From assembly GCA_012511095.1 (NCBI GenBank), contig JAAZGT010000156.1:1-8636 (forward strand): 8,636 bases of DNA, written 5' to 3'. The DNA is from Alcaligenaceae bacterium (GTDB taxonomy: Bacteria > Pseudomonadota > Gammaproteobacteria > Burkholderiales > Burkholderiaceae_B). Of this stretch, positions 6,718 to 8,636 are shown in pieces. The stretch's first letter is position 1; each line of letters starts with the position of its first letter. A program made the translations under genes and the position numbers. The notes under the pieces are model-generated. The model had not been told where the DNA came from and searched no databases. It saw nothing but the letters and a program-made list of their open reading frames with translations.

Positions 6718-8082
6718 ATGATGAAAGATTTAATTCATAAATATAATATTCCGGGTCCACGTTATACCAGTTATCCAACCGTTCCCTATTGGGACAACAA
6801 CAGTTTCACACCAGAAACGTATTTAGAGACCCTTAAGCGCAGTTTTAAAGAGTCTAACGCAAAACAAGGGATTAGTATTTACATTCACCTGCCGTTTTGC
6901 GAGAGCCTCTGTACTTTCTGTGCCTGTCATAAGCGCATTACTAAAAAGCACTCAGTTGAAGCACCATATATTGATGCAGTAATTAAAGAGTGGAATTTAT
7001 ACCTAGAGGTACTAAAAGAAAAGCCATTAATTAGCGAGATTCACTTAGGTGGTGGCACTCCAACCTTCTTCGCCATGGAGCAGTTAGAGCGTCTTCTGCA
7101 ACATATTTTTGATACCTCAGAGATTGCTGAGAATCATGCCTTTAGTTTTGAAGGTCACCCTAACAATACGCGCCTAGAACACCTAGAGGGTTTATATAAA
7201 CTAGGGTTCCGTCGCTGTAGCTTCGGGGTACAAGATTATGATGACCGCGTACAAATCGCTATTAATCGTATTCAACCCTATGAAAACGTCTTAAATGTTA
7301 CCGAAGCAGCCCGCAAAATTGGCTACACCAGTGTGAGTCATGACTTAGTTTTCGGCTTACCATTCCAAACTTGGAAAGGCATGGAAAACACGATCCGCCG
7401 CACGCTGGAGTTAAAACCTGACCGCTTAGCCTTTTACTCTTACGCTCATGTACCTTGGATTAAAGGCGTTGGTCAACGCGGTTTTGATGAGAATGATTTA
7501 CCATCGGGTGAAGAAAAGCGCTTACTCTACGAAAACGGTAAAGAGTTATTAGAAGAGCTTGGTTACGTAGAAATCGGTATGGACCATTTCTCTTTACCGA
7601 GCGATACGCTGTATCAATCGATGAAAGACAAAACCATTCACCGTAACTTTATGGGTTATAGCTCATCCTCTACACAGGTGATGATTGGTTTAGGTATGTC
7701 CTCAATTAGTGATACATGGTACGGTTTTGCTCAAAATGAGCGTGAGCTTGAAGCCTATTATGAGCGTCTTGAGAAAAATGAAATCCCACTCATGCGTGGT
7801 CATTTACTCAACCAAGAAGACCTCATTATTCGTCGCCATATCTTAAATTTGATGTGCTTGTTAGAAACCTCTTGGGAAGATCCTGCGCTGCAATTCAAAG
7901 AGTTACCCGATACTCTTGAGCGCCTCAAAGAAATGGAGCACGACGGTCTCTTAGAAATCAGCGATACAGGTCTTAAGATCACCGAACAGGGTCGATTGTT
8001 TAGTCGTAATATTTGCATGACTTTCGATCTGCGCATGCTTAGAGATAAGCCTGAAACACGTATTTTCTCAATGACGATATAA
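6718..8082 (+). CDS. hemN: Oxygen-independent coproporphyrinogen III oxidase (radical SAM)
   Basis: This 454-residue cytoplasmic enzyme (E. coli HemN 457) oxidatively decarboxylates coproporphyrinogen III to protoporphyrinogen IX without oxygen. The radical-SAM cluster motif is at Cys61, Cys65 and Cys68, followed by Cys70 (CESLCTFCAC), the CxxxCxxCxC pattern of true HemN rather than the HemW-type CxxxCxxC. Other family marks are GPRYTSYPT near the N-terminus, GGGTPTF at 111-117, YAHVPW at 242-247, HRNFMGY at 308-314 and the C-terminal RNICMTFD. The N-terminus (KYNIPGPRYTSYPTVPYWD) and RRHILNLMCLLETSW read like Bacteroidota HemN rather than typical proteobacterial ones. ATGs at 6718 and 6721 are both possible starts; neither has a Shine-Dalgarno. 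The gene lies 15 nt after topB in the same frame, so translation by coupling or reinitiation is likely. I see no clear FNR site nearby. Confidence 0.95.
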   Translation: MMKDLIHKYNIPGPRYTSYPTVPYWDNNSFTPETYLETLKRSFKESNAKQGISIYIHLPFCESLCTFCACHKRITKKHSVEAPYIDAVIKEWNLYLEVLKEKPLISEIHLGGGTPTFFAMEQLERLLQHIFDTSEIAENHAFSFEGHPNNTRLEHLEGLYKLGFRRCSFGVQDYDDRVQIAINRIQPYENVLNVTEAARKIGYTSVSHDLVFGLPFQTWKGMENTIRRTLELKPDRLAFYSYAHVPWIKGVGQRGFDENDLPSGEEKRLLYENGKELLEELGYVEIGMDHFSLPSDTLYQSMKDKTIHRNFMGYSSSSTQVMIGLGMSSISDTWYGFAQNERELEAYYERLEKNEIPLMRGHLLNQEDLIIRRHILNLMCLLETSWEDPALQFKELPDTLERLKEMEHDGLLEISDTGLKITEQGRLFSRNICMTFDLRMLRDKPETRIFSMTI

Positions 8083-8097
8083 GCAAATTAAGGCGAT

Positions 8098-8636
8098 ATG
8101 AGTCTGATCCCAGAAATAAAAGAGCAACAATCAGTTGAGCTACTAAAAGCACTGCACATCTTAACGCGTGACGGCAAAATCAACCAAGATAGCCGTCGCA
8201 AGTTAAAGCAGGTTTATCACCTTTACAATTTTATTGAACCTTTGATGCTCAAGGTATTAGAAGAGCAAAAGCAATTGGTTCTAGTAGACCACGGTGCGGG
8301 TAAATCGTACCTTGGTTTTATTCTTTATGATCTGCTCTTAAAAAACCATCCAGAAGCACATGTTTATGGCATTGAGTTTAGAGAGCAGCTAGTTAAAAGC
8401 TCTGAGGCTCTGGCTCAAAAACTTGGTTTCTCCGATGGAATGAGCTTTAAAGCGATGAGTGTCGAAGAGGCGATGAGTTCGACCGACATCCCTGCCAAAG
8501 TTGATATCACTACTGCTCTTCACGCCTGCGATACGGCGACCGATGATGCCATTCGCTTTGCTCTTGAACGTCAATCAAAATACATTGTTTTGGTGCCTTG
8601 CTGCCAAGCCGAGGTTGCTGCACACTTACGCAAAAA
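8098..8636 (+). CDS. Class I SAM-dependent methyltransferase, Methyltransf_32-like (3' end outside window)
   Basis: This open frame of 179 codons continues past the right edge. A short helical N-terminal region precedes a Rossmann-like methyltransferase: motif I LVDHGAGKSYLGF (62-74), an acidic residue Glu93 in YGIEFRE at the end of strand 2, then ALHACDTATDDAI (140-152) and YIVLVPCCQ (162-170). The HACD and PCC blocks are characteristic of the Methyltransf_32 group, which includes poorly characterised bacterial proteins and the eukaryotic GSTCD/METTL25-like proteins. The substrate is unknown; the group is sometimes suspected of acting on RNA, but nothing here shows it. An in-frame stop at 8089-8091 makes ATG 8098 the earliest start, with AAGG at 8090-8093 as a close Shine-Dalgarno. 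It follows hemN by 15 nt with no terminator, so it is probably cotranscribed. Motif I has His65 and Ser70 where VDVGAGKGYL is commoner. Confidence 0.8.
   Translation, partial: MSLIPEIKEQQSVELLKALHILTRDGKINQDSRRKLKQVYHLYNFIEPLMLKVLEEQKQLVLVDHGAGKSYLGFILYDLLLKNHPEAHVYGIEFREQLVKSSEALAQKLGFSDGMSFKAMSVEEAMSSTDIPAKVDITTALHACDTATDDAIRFALERQSKYIVLVPCCQAEVAAHLRK

Noticed and set aside
6468..6719. Minus-strand frame coding an 83-residue hydrophobic AVFLAA-repeat protein that looks like a membrane protein
   Set aside because: It is the antisense shadow of the topB Lys/Ala repeat: complementary codons of Lys and Ala give Phe, Leu, Ala and Val. The plus-strand frame is continuous with a clear TopB.
8040..8110. 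Possible frameshift linking hemN to the downstream frame
   Set aside because: HemN ends at its normal length with the usual RNICMTFD C-terminal region, and the downstream gene has its own ATG after an in-frame stop, so these are two separate genes.
4410..8574. Other overlapping frames within topB, hemN and the methyltransferase (e.g. 4673-4945, 5547-5732, 7800-8036, 8389-8574)
   Set aside because: All overlap strongly supported genes and show no protein-family features or start signals.

Overview
The window reads as ordinary chromosomal DNA from an AT-rich betaproteobacterium, most likely in the Alcaligenaceae/Burkholderiales (for example an Oligella- or Pelistega-like genus). This placement is inferred. 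It rests on the betaproteobacterial style of the aminotransferase N-terminus (QGWAVNCLGH, INPSPAFYN), the Smg (DUF494) protein, and a long topoisomerase III with two C-terminal zinc-finger units and a lysine/alanine tail. I see no rRNA, tRNA, CRISPR array, transposase, integrase or phage gene.

Layout. (1) 1-248, minus: the 5' end of an acetylornithine-type class III aminotransferase that runs off the left edge. (2) 249-492: an AT-rich divergent intergenic region with a perfect 14-bp palindrome and a strong Shine-Dalgarno in front of smg. (3) 493-960, plus: smg, followed by a good intrinsic terminator at 986-1016. (4) 1036-3762, minus: a 908-residue polytopic membrane protein that joins DUF2157/DUF4401-like membrane domains to a C-terminal GDYXXLXY domain. 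(5) 3763-4065: a divergent intergenic region with several short inverted repeats. (6) 4066 to the right edge, plus: a probable operon of topB (topoisomerase III), hemN (oxygen-independent coproporphyrinogen III oxidase) and a Methyltransf_32-like SAM methyltransferase, each separated from the next by 15 nt.

The genes belong to different processes: arginine biosynthesis, a conserved unknown (smg), an envelope protein of unknown role, DNA decatenation, anaerobic heme synthesis and methylation. No dedicated new system is evident. The points most worth a second look are: a HemN that resembles the Bacteroidota form more than the usual proteobacterial one, suggesting lateral transfer; the one-polypeptide fusion of membrane domain and GDYXXLXY domain, placed between smg and topB; the histone H1-like tail of TopB; the lack of Shine-Dalgarno sequences before topB and hemN, with hemN in the same frame as topB; and two palindrome-bearing divergent promoter regions.
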